Under the pieces are notes generated by a model, which was not told the origin of the DNA, searched no databases, and was given only the letters and a program-made list of their open reading frames with translations. Positions 26,794-36,403 of a stretch of 64,000 nt of DNA are shown in pieces; within the stretch, counting starts at the first letter, position 1, and each line of letters starts with the position of its first letter. Position numbers and translations under genes: made by a program. The stretch lies in NCBI RefSeq assembly GCF_047553045.1, contig NZ_CP180208.1, forward strand, positions 930,001 to 994,000, given 5' to 3'. The stretch comes from Sphingomonas_L flavalba_A. GTDB lineage: Bacteria; Pseudomonadota; Alphaproteobacteria; Sphingomonadales; Sphingomonadaceae.

Positions 26794-27124
26794 TTTCAAC
26801 ATCCTTCAGCTGTTGGGTAAGGCGTGCCAGCCGCGCCTCGTCGACGCGCAGCTGCTTCATGATGTCGATCAGCATCGCGCGGCGGCCCTCATTGAAGGCA
26901 TGGACGCGCGGATCGGGGTCGAATGTTGACCGATCGCCGAAATTCCGGCGCGACAGGTCGGCCAGCCAGGCGATCGCCGCCGGGGTCAACTCGCTGTTTT
27001 CGTCGCGGAACACCGCCTTGGACAGGCGAAACGGCTCCATCGTCCGCGCCATCAGCCGCTTGATGCTGGCAATTGCGGACCGGCCGCCATGCTCGACGGC
27101 GCGGATATCGCGATCAAGCGACAT
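26786..27124 (-). CDS. Bbp19-like phage protein
   Basis: 112 residues from ATG 27124. The core VFRDENSELTPAAIAWLADL and STFDPDPRVHAFNEGRR, followed by a helical end, matches the small protein family named after Bordetella phage BPP-1 Bbp19, always found between portal and scaffold genes; its function is unknown. It overlaps portal by 11 bp and scaffold by 8 bp. Confidence 0.8.
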   Translation of the reverse strand: MSLDRDIRAVEHGGRSAIASIKRLMARTMEPFRLSKAVFRDENSELTPAAIAWLADLSRRNFGDRSTFDPDPRVHAFNEGRRAMLIDIMKQLRVDEARLARLTQQLKDVENG

Positions 27125-28802
27125 TCTGCGCCTCCGCTGGCATCGCACCGCCCAGGTTGCGGGCGATCACCGATGCGCGATCGCCCAGTTCCAGTATCTG
27201 GGCGGTCTGCGCCGCTTCGGCGTCGGCCGCCTGCGCGGCGGCGATTTCGTCTTCGCTGGCCTCCCAACTCGCCGGCACGCCGTGGATCTTGCCAAGGCCG
27301 TCAAGGACGCGCTCGGGCGGATATTTGGTCAGCAATGCCTTCAACGCGCCGCCGCTCTGGTCCGCCTGCATGATCGGCGCGAACCCCTGCAGCAGCTGAT
27401 AGAATCCGCCCGCCTGTTCCGCCTTGCGCGCGCGCGCCAGCGGGTTTTCGTACACGGTTTCGAACAGGCCGCCGGCCTCGATCAGCTCCGGCGGCATGTC
27501 GTCCAGCATGCCCATCTCCGCCATCAGGTCCAGCTCGCGGTCGGCCATTGGCGTGAACCATTCATGTTCCTGCCGCTTCAGCGGCGCCAGCAATATCCCT
27601 TTCTCCTGCTCGCGCTGCATGATCTCGGTCGCCGACACATGCGATTTCACCTCCTGCCGGATGGTGTACAGATCCTCGAAGAACGCGCGCTGGATGATCG
27701 CCCGCGTCGTTTCCTGCAGGCGAAGCGCCATCGACAGGTCCGGGTCATCCCATAGCCGCTGGATCATGCGCTGACCGCGCTCGTCGATCGCGCCGTAGCT
27801 GATGCCGCCCGGCGCGTAGAACAGCATTTCGTCCTGCATGTCGCTGGACACGCCCAGCGCCGGCCGCGCCATGAACTCGATCGCCGTCACCAGGTCGCGT
27901 TGCATGGCCTGGCACGCCTTCACCGCCGGCAGCACGTTGATCGCGGGCGATCGGCCATATTGCTCGGTCGGGCTTTTCTCGTATCGCGACACGATCAGCG
28001 GCATCCGCCGATAGCCGCCTTCATCGAACACCTGCCGGTCGCTGACCGACAGATACGCGCTGTGGATGCGCATCGCCCGCGCGTCGATTCTGTCGGGGTC
28101 GTGGCGCGGATTGGGCTGAAGGACGTGGATGTAGCACGCCGTGTCGTCCAGCCGCTTGCCGTCGCGCTGCGCCTTGGCCGCGCAGGCCGGCGGGTTGTCC
28201 GGCCACTTCTGCAGGGCCTGCCTGTGGGTCAGGTGGAACCGACGGTGAACGATGTCGACTTCGCCGCGGTAATTTTCCTGGATGAAAATCTGGCCGATAT
28301 GCTCGCTGCGATAGCTCAGGCCGACCGCCCGCCCGGTGCCTGGCTGCCGCAGGCTGTCCACCCACATGCCCTGTACGCCGAAGGCGAGCAGGCTGGCGAC
28401 GCTTTCATGGGTCTGGTTGGCGAAACCCGAATAGGGTGAATTCCGCAAGGCGAACAGCCGGTCTGTCAACTGTTCGAACCACAACCGCACCCGCTGGTTG
28501 CGCAACAGCGCTTCGTCGCGCGCCATCAGCCGCTGCCACAGTCCGCCTTGCGGAATGACCTCGCCCTCGAACACGGCAACGCCGTGATCGAGGCTCAACA
28601 TCGCGGTTTCGTCGAATATCCGTTCCGTCCGGCGCAGCCCTTGCGTCGCCGCGAAATCGGACCCCAGGAATTCGGCCTGGCGGGGCAGCAGCAACTGCGC
28701 CACCTCCTGCCACAGCCCCTCGAAATTCGCGCGCGCGGTTTCCATCACCCCCTGCCGCCGCAGCAGGTCGTCGGCATTGCTGGTATCCGGCAACATGGTC
28801 AT
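27114..28802 (-). CDS. Portal protein (T7-type head-to-tail connector)
   Basis: 562 residues. Family hallmarks: WQEVAQLLLPRQAEF near residue 32, then FDETAMLSLDHGVAVFEGEV, LRNSPYSGFANQTHESVASL and MWVDSL, and in the second half SRYEKSPTEQYGRSPA, LPAVKACQAMQRDL and PGGISYG. It forms the dodecameric DNA channel of the head and the packaging motor docking site. Confidence 0.92.
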   Translation of the reverse strand: MTMLPDTSNADDLLRRQGVMETARANFEGLWQEVAQLLLPRQAEFLGSDFAATQGLRRTERIFDETAMLSLDHGVAVFEGEVIPQGGLWQRLMARDEALLRNQRVRLWFEQLTDRLFALRNSPYSGFANQTHESVASLLAFGVQGMWVDSLRQPGTGRAVGLSYRSEHIGQIFIQENYRGEVDIVHRRFHLTHRQALQKWPDNPPACAAKAQRDGKRLDDTACYIHVLQPNPRHDPDRIDARAMRIHSAYLSVSDRQVFDEGGYRRMPLIVSRYEKSPTEQYGRSPAINVLPAVKACQAMQRDLVTAIEFMARPALGVSSDMQDEMLFYAPGGISYGAIDERGQRMIQRLWDDPDLSMALRLQETTRAIIQRAFFEDLYTIRQEVKSHVSATEIMQREQEKGILLAPLKRQEHEWFTPMADRELDLMAEMGMLDDMPPELIEAGGLFETVYENPLARARKAEQAGGFYQLLQGFAPIMQADQSGGALKALLTKYPPERVLDGLGKIHGVPASWEASEDEIAAAQAADAEAAQTAQILELGDRASVIARNLGGAMPAEAQNVA

Positions 28803-28824
28803 CGCCCGCGCCCCCGTTCGTCGG

Positions 28825-29628
28825 TCAGAAGATCAGGTGCCCGCCGGGCAGAAACGCCCGCCGCCCACCGCCGGCGCGCAAGCCACCGGAAATCGCGCAT
28901 CGAACGCCGATCCCGTCGCCGCCGATCAGCCAGACCTCATCGATGTTGGCGTAGGGCTGGTCCCCGTTCAGATGCACCGGCTTGTCGTAAACCACGCGCC
29001 CGTTGTTGACGGACACGTCGCCGGCATCGATCGGAATGGGGCCGATCCACGGTACGAATGCACCGTCCTCGGCAAAACGCAGCCGGGCTTCGCCGCTCCA
29101 GGCGATCTCGGCTGCGACAACCGCACAGCCGCTGTTCGCGACCTGATAGTCCAGCGCAGCCTGCTCGCGCGCCCGCATCTCCGCTTCCTCCCTCGCTTTG
29201 GTCGCCGCCTTCTCCGCTTTGGCGCGCTTCTTGGCGGCGGCGTCCGCCTCCGCCTGATCGGCCAGGCTGGTCACGGCGTCCGCAGCACCCACCTTCTCGC
29301 CGCCGGCCGCCGCCAGTTCCCTGGCATGGAGAGCCGCCTGCTCCTGCACGAACGTGTCCAGCGCGCCCGGCAGGGCGGCGGCGACCGCCTTGCCGACGGC
29401 AGCGTCCAATTCTTCATGCGTGACAAAGGGCAAGCCGCCCGGCCAGCCCCCAGCGCCAGGAACCCCTTCGCCGTCCGCCCTATCGCTGGCATCGCCCACC
29501 GCCTTCACGTCATCGCAATCGATTTTCGCGACCGGATCGCCCGCAACGCCGCTATTTTCCGTGGTTTCGTCCGCCGCTGATTTCGCAGTCTGCGCAATTT
29601 TCGCCGGCTTTACCGCTGTCTTGGTCAT
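28825..29628 (-). CDS. Unknown protein with coiled coil, between terminase and portal
   Basis: 267 residues from ATG 29628, which follows AAGGAGA. The first 60 residues are Lys/Ala/Thr-rich and disordered-looking, residues ~120-165 form a strong Ala/Glu/Lys/Arg helix (ADAAAKKRAKAEKAATKARE), and the last 110 residues are a beta-type domain (VYDKPVHLNGDQPYANIDEV) ending in GGHLIF. I do not recognise it. It may be an internal head protein or packaging accessory factor. Confidence 0.6.
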   Translation of the reverse strand: MTKTAVKPAKIAQTAKSAADETTENSGVAGDPVAKIDCDDVKAVGDASDRADGEGVPGAGGWPGGLPFVTHEELDAAVGKAVAAALPGALDTFVQEQAALHARELAAAGGEKVGAADAVTSLADQAEADAAAKKRAKAEKAATKAREEAEMRAREQAALDYQVANSGCAVVAAEIAWSGEARLRFAEDGAFVPWIGPIPIDAGDVSVNNGRVVYDKPVHLNGDQPYANIDEVWLIGGDGIGVRCAISGGLRAGGGRRAFLPGGHLIF

Positions 29629-29648
29629 GGTCCGTCTCCTTCTTCCGG

Positions 29649-29876
29649 TCACTGCCCGAGCAGCGTTTTCGCGCCAGGCGTCACCGCCTCCGCTCCGCCG
29701 CCGGTCAATTCATTGGCTCCGGCGCCCCGCCGGCGCCGCAGTTCATCGTCGCGCATCGCCGCTTCCGCGGCGGCATTACGGGTCGCCGGCATCGTCTGGG
29801 CCACCGGCTTCGGCTTGTTGAAAGCGCCGGCCAATGCCAGCACGGGCGACAGTGCGATTTTCGCGATATTGCTCAT
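29649..29876 (-). CDS. Small virion-associated protein after large terminase
   Basis: 75 residues: a short hydrophobic N-terminus (IAKIALSPVLALAGAF), then KPKPVAQTMPATRNAAAEAA and an Arg-rich RRRRGAGANELTGG. Similar small proteins with a TxxxNAAAxAAxRDDELRRRRG motif are common next to podovirus terminase or portal genes. Its ATG overlaps the terminase stop as TAATG. Confidence 0.65.
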   Translation of the reverse strand: MSNIAKIALSPVLALAGAFNKPKPVAQTMPATRNAAAEAAMRDDELRRRRGAGANELTGGGAEAVTPGAKTLLGQ

Positions 29877-31435
29877 TATCTCACGCTCCCGGAAAAGTAT
29901 CCCTGGCCATATTCAACCTTGCTGCGCGCCTTGCGCCGGTCATGGCGCGCATCCATGTCAAGTGTCGGGTTTCCACGTTTCTTGAAGCCGCAAATCAAAT
30001 ACTGCCCGGCATCGTGGACATGACTGAAATCATTCTTTTCCGGTTCGTCGCGCCACCGTCCGCCGCCGCTTGAAAGCTTGGTGCGCTGGATGACATATCC
30101 GTTGTTGAAGCCCCGTCGGAAATGACGGCAGGCAGGGGACACCAGCAGCCCCGGTTTCGATCCGACATTTCGTGTCAGGCAACCGCGCACCGCTTCCAGC
30201 CGGGGCGTCAATCGGTTGCCCTTGACCGGCGAAGGTTTGACCCGCTGGCCAAAGGCGCGGCCGAACGCCTGCGCCCAGCTCAGATCCTCTTCGTCCCCGC
30301 CATAGAACATTGCCGGATCGCCCCAGACCTCGCCCACCCGCGCGCGCGGCCACTGTGCGTCCATGAACGCGCGGGCCTCGCGTCCGAACGATGTCGGGCC
30401 AAGCTTCGCCAGCGACTTGCTGTCGTCGGCGTTGAACACGACAAGCTCGCCGATCACCCGAACCTGGCCGTCGTCGGCCTGCTGACCGAACAGGATTGCC
30501 GGGGTGCTGCCCCCGTCGACGCCCAGGCTGATCGGCACGCCCGGGATCGGCTTCAACGCCTCCGCCGCGACATGGAACCTGTCGTTGAATTCCGGGTAGA
30601 CAGGCTGGCCGTTGTTGACCGCGCCGAATTCATTGTCGACGAACCGCCGGACCTCGTTGTCCGACATGCCGATCATCATGCGGTCGTAATAGCCCTTGGG
30701 CAGGTTATCGATATTTTCGGCTTCCGGCGTCCGGCCGCCCGGCTGTCGGTGGAATTCGATGCCGAACAGCGGGCCGTAGGCTTCGCGCAGCAGGGTCAAC
30801 TGTTCCGGCGGAATATCCAGCCGCTTTTCGACCAGCAGGTCATAGGTCCAGTTGTCGACATCGGGCGCGTTCATGTCGGCGATGATGCCGCTCCACGCGC
30901 ACCCGCCGTCTTTCGCCATCGGATAGCGCCCGACGCGGGGCAGGCCGTATTTCAGCACCTGCATGTCCAGCGTGTCGACCTCGTTCAGCCACAGCAGGGT
31001 CAGCGCCATGCCCTTGAAAACCTGTTCGGCCTTCAGGTCGCCCAGCGCGCGGAACAGCATCTCGATCTCGACGGCGCCGAAATTGGGGATGTCGATCAGC
31101 AGGCGATGCGTTTTCGTCTCGCCGTTGTAATTCGCCTTGGTTTTCGGAAACCACGCGAACCAGTCGGCCATCACGTTGGTTTCAAGCTGGGAATAGGTCG
31201 CGCGGATCACGCACACCCGGCAGCGGCGGATGCCGTCGGGACCGGCATTCTGCCACATCGCGGCGTTGACGATCTTCTGGAAGCACGACGTCGTCTTGCC
31301 GGACCCATATGGCCCCATGATCGTCGATATGAACGTCCGGTCGCGGCGGAAGCGATCGGCGACCGGCCCGACCGGCAACATCGTCACCGCCCGCGCCTCG
31401 CCGGCCGCTTCGTCAAGGTCGTCGATCGCCGTCAC
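29876..31435 (-). CDS. Terminase large subunit
   Basis: 519 residues with a GTG start. Residues 41-48 are GPYGSGKT (Walker A), followed by the adenine-binding region RCRVCVIRATYSQLE, and TLLWLNEVDTLD (Walker B with catalytic Glu) near residue 150. The C-terminal half carries the RNaseH-like nuclease with conserved acids (LGVDGGSTPAILFGQQ, WGDPAMFYGG). It packages DNA into the head and cuts concatemers. The cutting type (cos or pac) cannot be read from the sequence. Confidence 0.9.
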   Translation of the reverse strand: MTAIDDLDEAAGEARAVTMLPVGPVADRFRRDRTFISTIMGPYGSGKTTSCFQKIVNAAMWQNAGPDGIRRCRVCVIRATYSQLETNVMADWFAWFPKTKANYNGETKTHRLLIDIPNFGAVEIEMLFRALGDLKAEQVFKGMALTLLWLNEVDTLDMQVLKYGLPRVGRYPMAKDGGCAWSGIIADMNAPDVDNWTYDLLVEKRLDIPPEQLTLLREAYGPLFGIEFHRQPGGRTPEAENIDNLPKGYYDRMMIGMSDNEVRRFVDNEFGAVNNGQPVYPEFNDRFHVAAEALKPIPGVPISLGVDGGSTPAILFGQQADDGQVRVIGELVVFNADDSKSLAKLGPTSFGREARAFMDAQWPRARVGEVWGDPAMFYGGDEEDLSWAQAFGRAFGQRVKPSPVKGNRLTPRLEAVRGCLTRNVGSKPGLLVSPACRHFRRGFNNGYVIQRTKLSSGGGRWRDEPEKNDFSHVHDAGQYLICGFKKRGNPTLDMDARHDRRKARSKVEYGQGYFSGSVR

Positions 31436-31483
31436 CGCGTCACCTGGCCGCTGGCCAGCGGCGAACAGGGCAGGGGGCGCCGG

Positions 31484-32239
31484 TCAGTCATTGACGCCAT
31501 CGTCGTCGGCGTCGTCCGGCCCGGCGCCCTCGATCAGTTTCATGCCCTCGAAATCGATCGATTCCAGGCCGCCTTGCGTTACCGCGTCCTGCAACGCCTT
31601 CGGGTCCATGCCGGCGGGGGCGTTCAGGCCGGGGACCAGCAGCACCATGTCGGCCTTGCCGGTGACGCTCACCGCCACCGGCTGCTTGCCGTGGACATAT
31701 TCCGCCGTCGCCCGCGCGGCCTGCACCTGCAGCGCCAGCGCCCTGACCGCCAGGTCGCCCGGCGTAGACCGCAGAACTTTCGCGATATCGCTCAGCCGGT
31801 CGACCAGCCGCTCGACCGCTTCCAGTTTCTTTCCGCTCGCTACGCCCGCTTCAGCCATCTGCGCGACGTGTTGCTCAACCTGGTCGGCCAGGGTCAGCAG
31901 CCGTTCCTCGCGCTCAGCCGCGTCGTCGGCCAACCGCAACAGCTCGACGACCTGGTCGAGCGGCATCGCGTAGACGCTGGCCATGAACATGACCGGGTCG
32001 CCGTGATTATGGGTAATCAGCTTGGCGAGCTTCTCGTTGCGCTTGTTGCCGGCGCCGCGGGGCCGACCGCGCCGTGCCTCGCCACGGCGGACGAGCTGGA
32101 ACACGTTGGACGGCAGCCGCCCGGTTTTCGGATCGCGCAACAGGTCAAGCTGGGTGGCATCGGCATCCGCCCCCAGCACCGCGCCGCCTTCCGTGGCACC
32201 ACGAAATGCTTGTTCCAGGCTGCTAGGCGCGGTTGACAT
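31484..32239 (-). CDS. Putative terminase small subunit
   Basis: 251 residues from ATG 32239. A basic N-terminal part (RRGEARRGRPRGAGNKRNEK) resembles DNA-binding small terminases/DUF5681-like proteins, then a long helical region (residues ~90-190) and an acidic C-terminus. It directly precedes large terminase as first gene of the late operon. The call is mainly positional. Confidence 0.65.
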   Translation of the reverse strand: MSTAPSSLEQAFRGATEGGAVLGADADATQLDLLRDPKTGRLPSNVFQLVRRGEARRGRPRGAGNKRNEKLAKLITHNHGDPVMFMASVYAMPLDQVVELLRLADDAAEREERLLTLADQVEQHVAQMAEAGVASGKKLEAVERLVDRLSDIAKVLRSTPGDLAVRALALQVQAARATAEYVHGKQPVAVSVTGKADMVLLVPGLNAPAGMDPKALQDAVTQGGLESIDFEGMKLIEGAGPDDADDDGVND

Positions 32240-33425
32240 CGACCACCCCCGCCGCATAGCCTCGCGACCCTCGCCCAGACGTCGAAAGCCGACGATGCAC
32301 CCCGACCCGTTCGCCAGCATTGGATTCAGCGCCAACCGCAACCGCGGCTAGGTCCCTGCGCCGATCGTGGCTTCCCCGCGCCCCCGACCCCATACGGCCT
32401 CGAAAATTTTCGCGACCTGGCATCTTCAGGCAGGTGGTCGATGCCGGCCGGCCGGGGCGCTCTGAACCGTTTTCGTGGATTTCAGGTCGCCCGCGCGCGA
32501 CCATCATCCGGACGATCGCCGCGCGAAAGGGGGGATGCCCCCCCGGCCCGGCGACCGCCCCGCCGGCCGGCCCCGCTGCCCGATCGAGGCACCTGGCACC
32601 CCCCGTCCTCAAATTTGAGATTAGACGACTGGCCCCCTGAATCGACGCATTTCCGGGCCTTACAGCCATCCCATGCGACGCCCGCCATGCGACGACGCCC
32701 GCGCAGCCCTCGCTAAACCGTTGATTTTCCGTCGCCGACCTCGAGCAGCCGGATCCGCCACCGCCGCCCAACTCGCCACGATCGCGGCGCCACCGCCGCC
32801 CAGCCAGGACCGCCGCCCCCCGCGCCAAAAAGGCCCGTCCCGGCGGCGCCAGCGGATATCCACCCCTTATTAAATTCGCAGGATGCTGATCGGATCGGCT
32901 CATAGGTCGCCGGATTTAGCATTATGCTGAACATCGGGCTAGTCGCGCCCCTTTAATTCCGTAGGTTCCGCGCAATTCCCTGCATCATCGATCCAGCGGG
33001 AATTATTATAGGCATGCATATCAGTTACTTAATGAAGTATCGTTCGCATATGTTCTGCAAAGTTCCCATAATGCCCTAAATCGCCTCGCGCGTGTGGCGC
33101 GCGCGTATGCGCACCCCCGAAGCTTCCCCTAGAACACGGAATTTTGGGAACCGCCCAAAAAACCCACAGTTTTCCGCCATTTTATGACGTTCCCCCGAGG
33201 GAACTCACCGTTCCGCAAGGAACTCCCCCGACCCATTCCCACCAGCAGATTAAAGGCCCATTCCTGCTCGCGCGAAATGGGTCAGGGTAAGATGGTCGGG
33301 AGCATGTGGAGGGAGATGCGGAAAGCGGCCGCACCGGCTCGGCTGCGCCGCGCCTGGCCGCTTGGGTGGGGCGTCAGCATGTTACTGTTCGCCGGGCGGT
33401 GGGTCAGGGAGAGGAAAGCAGCCAC
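32240..33425. other. GC-rich gene-poor spacer between late operon and plus-strand operon
   Basis: About 1.2 kb without a convincing gene. Open frames exist on both strands, but they are Gly/Arg/Pro-rich in every frame and lack good ribosome-binding sites. The half next to the terminase is very GC-rich; 32870-33070 is more AT-rich. This should contain the late promoter on the minus strand and might hold the packaging site or an origin. No clear late promoter was found. Confidence 0.5.
33142..33223. repeat. Cluster of three short inverted repeats
   Basis: Three hairpins within 82 bp: TTTTGGG/CCCAAAA (33142-33160), GTTCCC/GGGAAC (33189-33204) and GTTCC/GGAAC (33210-33223). The last two share the GTTCC half-site. 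It could be an operator cluster, a terminator pair or part of an origin. Confidence 0.5.
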
Positions 33426-33458
33426 TTGCCACCCGCGCGAATGTCCTATATAGGACAT
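33426..33458 (+). promoter_or_regulatory. Promoter with 18-bp palindromic operator over its -10 box
   Basis: TTGCCA (33426-33431), a 17-bp spacer and TATAGG (33449-33454) form a plausible sigma70 promoter for the two genes downstream. The perfect palindrome ATGTCCTATATAGGACAT (33441-33458) covers the whole -10 region, so a dimeric regulator bound here would block the promoter. Confidence 0.7.
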
Positions 33459-33512
33459 GTATCGGCAAGGGATCGACCCGGCCGAACGCAAGGGCAAGGA
33501 GGCCCGGCAGGC

Positions 33513-34046
33513 ATGATAATCGACACCTACAAAACCGCAGAAACTATCGCCCGTCAGCTCCGCGCCGCCGGCTTTCAGGTCGCGCGCGACGGATCGAACC
33601 TGTCGAGCAGCCAGTACGTCACCGCGTCGATGCACGATGCCGACGACGAAGCGATCGTCGAGCCTTACAAGATCCGCGTCTCCGATCACGATCTGCCGCC
33701 GTCATACGGGTCGGCGGACTATGATGTCGGCCCGCACAGCCTGGCCTGCTCGGACTGGACGCGCGTCGTCGTCCGGCTGTGCGAGATGGCTGGCGTGGCG
33801 GTGCCGGCCGCCACGCGCGGCGTTATCACCCGTGAAGCCAACAAGGCCGCCGAAGCCCGCCGCCGCGCGGCGGAAGCTGCCGCATGTTTCGCGCCGATCG
33901 CGGCGGCGCTGGAAGCGCGCCGGACGTGGGTCGATGCCGAGCTGGAGCGCATCGGCCTTTCGCACCTGACCGGCGTGCAGCGCAAGAAAGCGCGTTACGC
34001 GGCCGGCCAGCGCTATGACGCGCAGTTCAGCGAAGCATGCGCATGA
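33513..34046 (+). CDS. Phage protein of unknown function
   Basis: 177 residues, ATG after AAGGAGG. The N-terminal 90 residues look like a mixed alpha/beta domain (MIIDTYKTAETIARQLRAAG, SQYVTASMHDADDEAIVEPYKIRVSDH); the C-terminal half is a charged helix (REANKAAEARRRAAEAAACF) with a basic end. I do not recognise a family. It is first in a two-gene plus-strand operon under the palindromic operator and overlaps the next gene by 10 bp. Confidence 0.7.
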   Translation: MIIDTYKTAETIARQLRAAGFQVARDGSNLSSSQYVTASMHDADDEAIVEPYKIRVSDHDLPPSYGSADYDVGPHSLACSDWTRVVVRLCEMAGVAVPAATRGVITREANKAAEARRRAAEAAACFAPIAAALEARRTWVDAELERIGLSHLTGVQRKKARYAAGQRYDAQFSEACA

Positions 34047-34471
34047 CTCGCGAAGAATTTATCTCAAACGGTGTCGCCTGGCATGGGTCGGCTGTCGGCT
34101 GGCAGTCAGCCCTAGCGCGCACGCTCGACGTTGATGCGCGCACGATTCGGCGCGCGGTCAAGGATGGCCCGACCGACAATCTCGCCCGCAGGCTACTCGG
34201 CCTGCTCGGCGATGGCGCGCCGGTGCGCGTGCCGGCGGAATGGATATGCGGCGATGGCAGCGACGGGCGCGAATATCTGGTTCACACGATGTCGCCGCGC
34301 TTTCTGTGTCTCGTCCTGTCAGAGGATGAATATGACGCGTTCGAGCCGCAGAGCGACGGCGATTATCAGGTCGATGAGCAGTGGTTGTGCGCCTTCCACT
34401 GGATCGACCGGCGGCCGGACAATCTCGCGCAATGGATGGGGCGCGCGGCCGACGCGCTGGAGGCTTTCTAG
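34037..34471 (+). CDS. Putative helix-turn-helix phage protein
   Basis: 144 residues. Residues ~22-45 (WQSALARTLDVDARTIRRAV) read like a short helix-turn-helix, followed by an acidic C-terminal domain with no known motif. It might regulate its own operon through the palindrome 0.6 kb upstream, which is inference. It converges with the helicase gene, 36 bp away. Confidence 0.6.
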   Translation: MRMTREEFISNGVAWHGSAVGWQSALARTLDVDARTIRRAVKDGPTDNLARRLLGLLGDGAPVRVPAEWICGDGSDGREYLVHTMSPRFLCLVLSEDEYDAFEPQSDGDYQVDEQWLCAFHWIDRRPDNLAQWMGRAADALEAF

Positions 34472-34507
34472 CAGTGTGGGAGCTTATCCATGCCAGGCGC
34501 CCGCGCC

Positions 34508-36403
34508 CTAGCCGCCAGATACCGCCAGCACATGCGCCTCGCGCCGCACCTCGTCCAGGTCGACCACCTCGCCGACGGGCACGATCGTGCAGCCCTCTGG
34601 CGATCCCAGGCCCAGATTGACCTTCTTGTTGCCGAACGCCCCGGGCAGCAGCGCCAGCGCCTGCATCCACACCCCGTTCTGCCACATCGATCCGGCGTAG
34701 ATTTCCTGCACCGCCTTGTTGTTCTTGGCGGCGACGGCCAAGTAAATCTGCTGGTCGGCCATGTAAGCGGCCAATAATCCGGCGCGGCCGGCTTCGTGGC
34801 CCGGTTTGACATGCACAAGCTTCATCCCGTGCATCGCCAGCTTGCTTCTGGCCTCGCTGCGCTCCGTCCGGTTGATGATGTCGATCAACGCGCGCCCGAC
34901 CCAGCGCGCCACATTTTCCTGCATTTCGCCGCCCCGTGCAGGCAGGCGATGCGACGCCAGGTGCCGCACGCACCGCTCGCTGGTGTCCTCCGCCTCCGCG
35001 CGCGCCCGGTCGATCGCCGGGGCGATCCGCTTGATCGCCGCCGCGCAGCGATATTCGTCCTCGTTCAGGTCGATGCGGTCGGGCGCGCTGTCATGCGTCA
35101 GCAGGTCGCCACAGGCCAGCAGCGTGCCGTACGTGTCCTGTTCGCGCCCGGAATAGCCCTGGCGCAGCATCTCCATCTGGTAGGCGTCCAGCGTCGCGTC
35201 ATAGCGATGCCATTGCTCGACCAGCCGCCGGCGCAGCATCGCGCCCCAGCTCTTGATCTCGGCGGGCAGGGTGAGGGGAGGGGTCTTCGGCGGGAACTTG
35301 GTCAGATGCAGGATCGCCATCCGGTTTCGGTCCTGCGACGGCAGCTCATGGTGGTGGATCGAGGAGAACAGGAAGCAGCTCCGCGCGACGAACTGGCGCG
35401 ATTCGTGGTTCTGCGTCCCGCGCAATGACGAGCTGCCGCTATAGGCCAGCCGCGCCAGCTTGACGATCTTGGTATGCACGTCGCTATTGCCGTCGTCCGG
35501 CTCGATTTCGTCGAACATCACCGCCAGCGTGTCCTGGTTGAGCAGCTGGCGCACGCCGGCCTCCGTGGCGTCCTCTGTCGCGATCGCCCAGTCGCCCATC
35601 AGGTCGCGCAACATGCGCTGCAGCGATGTCTTGCCGGCGCCGGAAGGGCCGGTGATCCATAAATGCGGGCGATTGCGCAGCGCCCCGCCCAGCGACGCCG
35701 CGCCCAGCCAGCACAGCATCAGATAGGCGTCGATGGCGCCGTTCTTCCACCGCCATGTTTCCAGCCGGTCGAGCAATTCATCGACCAGCGCGGCCGGCGC
35801 CGCGGCGTCCGCCGGCTTCTCCAGCGCCGGCAGGTTGGGGTAGACATAGCGGCCGAGAAGACCGGGCCGATGCCAGCTCGGCTGGGGCCGCTTGCGCCCG
35901 CGCACGCCGGGCTTGCCGCCGACCAGCATGCCGGATCCGCAATGCAGGACGATCTCGCCGTCATCGCCCCGGTGCGCGCCTCGGCCCCGCTCGCGGCCTA
36001 TCGGGTCGAACAGCCCGCGCTTGGCGCAGGCAATAATCATCGCGCGCTGAACTTCCTTCTGGTTGAACCCGTCGATGATCCATTCTTTTTCTTTGGTCCG
36101 CTTGTCGGTGACTTCCTTGTGCTGCGGAAATCGGTTTTCCAGCCAGCGTATCTTTTCGCCGAACAGGGCGATGACTTCGCCCTTGCGGAATTCGGTGCCC
36201 AGCTCGATCAGCTGGGATGCGTGGTCGAGAAAGAAATAACGCTGCTTGAGATAGCCGAGTGGCGAAACCGGGCAATCCGTGCCCAGATCGGCCTCGTCAT
36301 AGCCGTCGGCCGGCGCCGGCGCCGCGTCCCCGCGCAGGTCGGGCGCATCGCGCGGCGCCGAAGCGGCGGCGGCGATGTCGGCGATCGGGTCGGGGCCGGT
36401 CAT
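34508..36403 (-). CDS. Phage replicative helicase/ATPase (DUF927- or SF3-like)
   Basis: 631 residues. Walker A is GPSGAGKT (about residues 252-259), Walker B is LAVMFDEIE (293-301), followed by a sensor-like region SRQFVARSCFLFSSIHHH, characteristic of phage and integrative-element DNA helicases that follow a Toprim primase. The N-terminal 200 residues would bind DNA or primase; the C-terminus is helical. Start overlaps the methyltransferase gene by ATGA. Confidence 0.78.
   Translation of the reverse strand: MTGPDPIADIAAAASAPRDAPDLRGDAAPAPADGYDEADLGTDCPVSPLGYLKQRYFFLDHASQLIELGTEFRKGEVIALFGEKIRWLENRFPQHKEVTDKRTKEKEWIIDGFNQKEVQRAMIIACAKRGLFDPIGRERGRGAHRGDDGEIVLHCGSGMLVGGKPGVRGRKRPQPSWHRPGLLGRYVYPNLPALEKPADAAAPAALVDELLDRLETWRWKNGAIDAYLMLCWLGAASLGGALRNRPHLWITGPSGAGKTSLQRMLRDLMGDWAIATEDATEAGVRQLLNQDTLAVMFDEIEPDDGNSDVHTKIVKLARLAYSGSSSLRGTQNHESRQFVARSCFLFSSIHHHELPSQDRNRMAILHLTKFPPKTPPLTLPAEIKSWGAMLRRRLVEQWHRYDATLDAYQMEMLRQGYSGREQDTYGTLLACGDLLTHDSAPDRIDLNEDEYRCAAAIKRIAPAIDRARAEAEDTSERCVRHLASHRLPARGGEMQENVARWVGRALIDIINRTERSEARSKLAMHGMKLVHVKPGHEAGRAGLLAAYMADQQIYLAVAAKNNKAVQEIYAGSMWQNGVWMQALALLPGAFGNKKVNLGLGSPEGCTIVPVGEVVDLDEVRREAHVLAVSGG

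Noticed and set aside
30122..32236. 704-codon plus-strand frame opposite the terminase genes
   Set aside because: Walker motifs and coupling show the minus strand is coding; the plus product has no recognisable part.
32223..32903. 226-codon minus-strand frame upstream of small terminase
   Set aside because: Gly/Arg-rich low-complexity product, no ribosome-binding site, and frames on the other strand are equally open. Could still be real if conserved in relatives.
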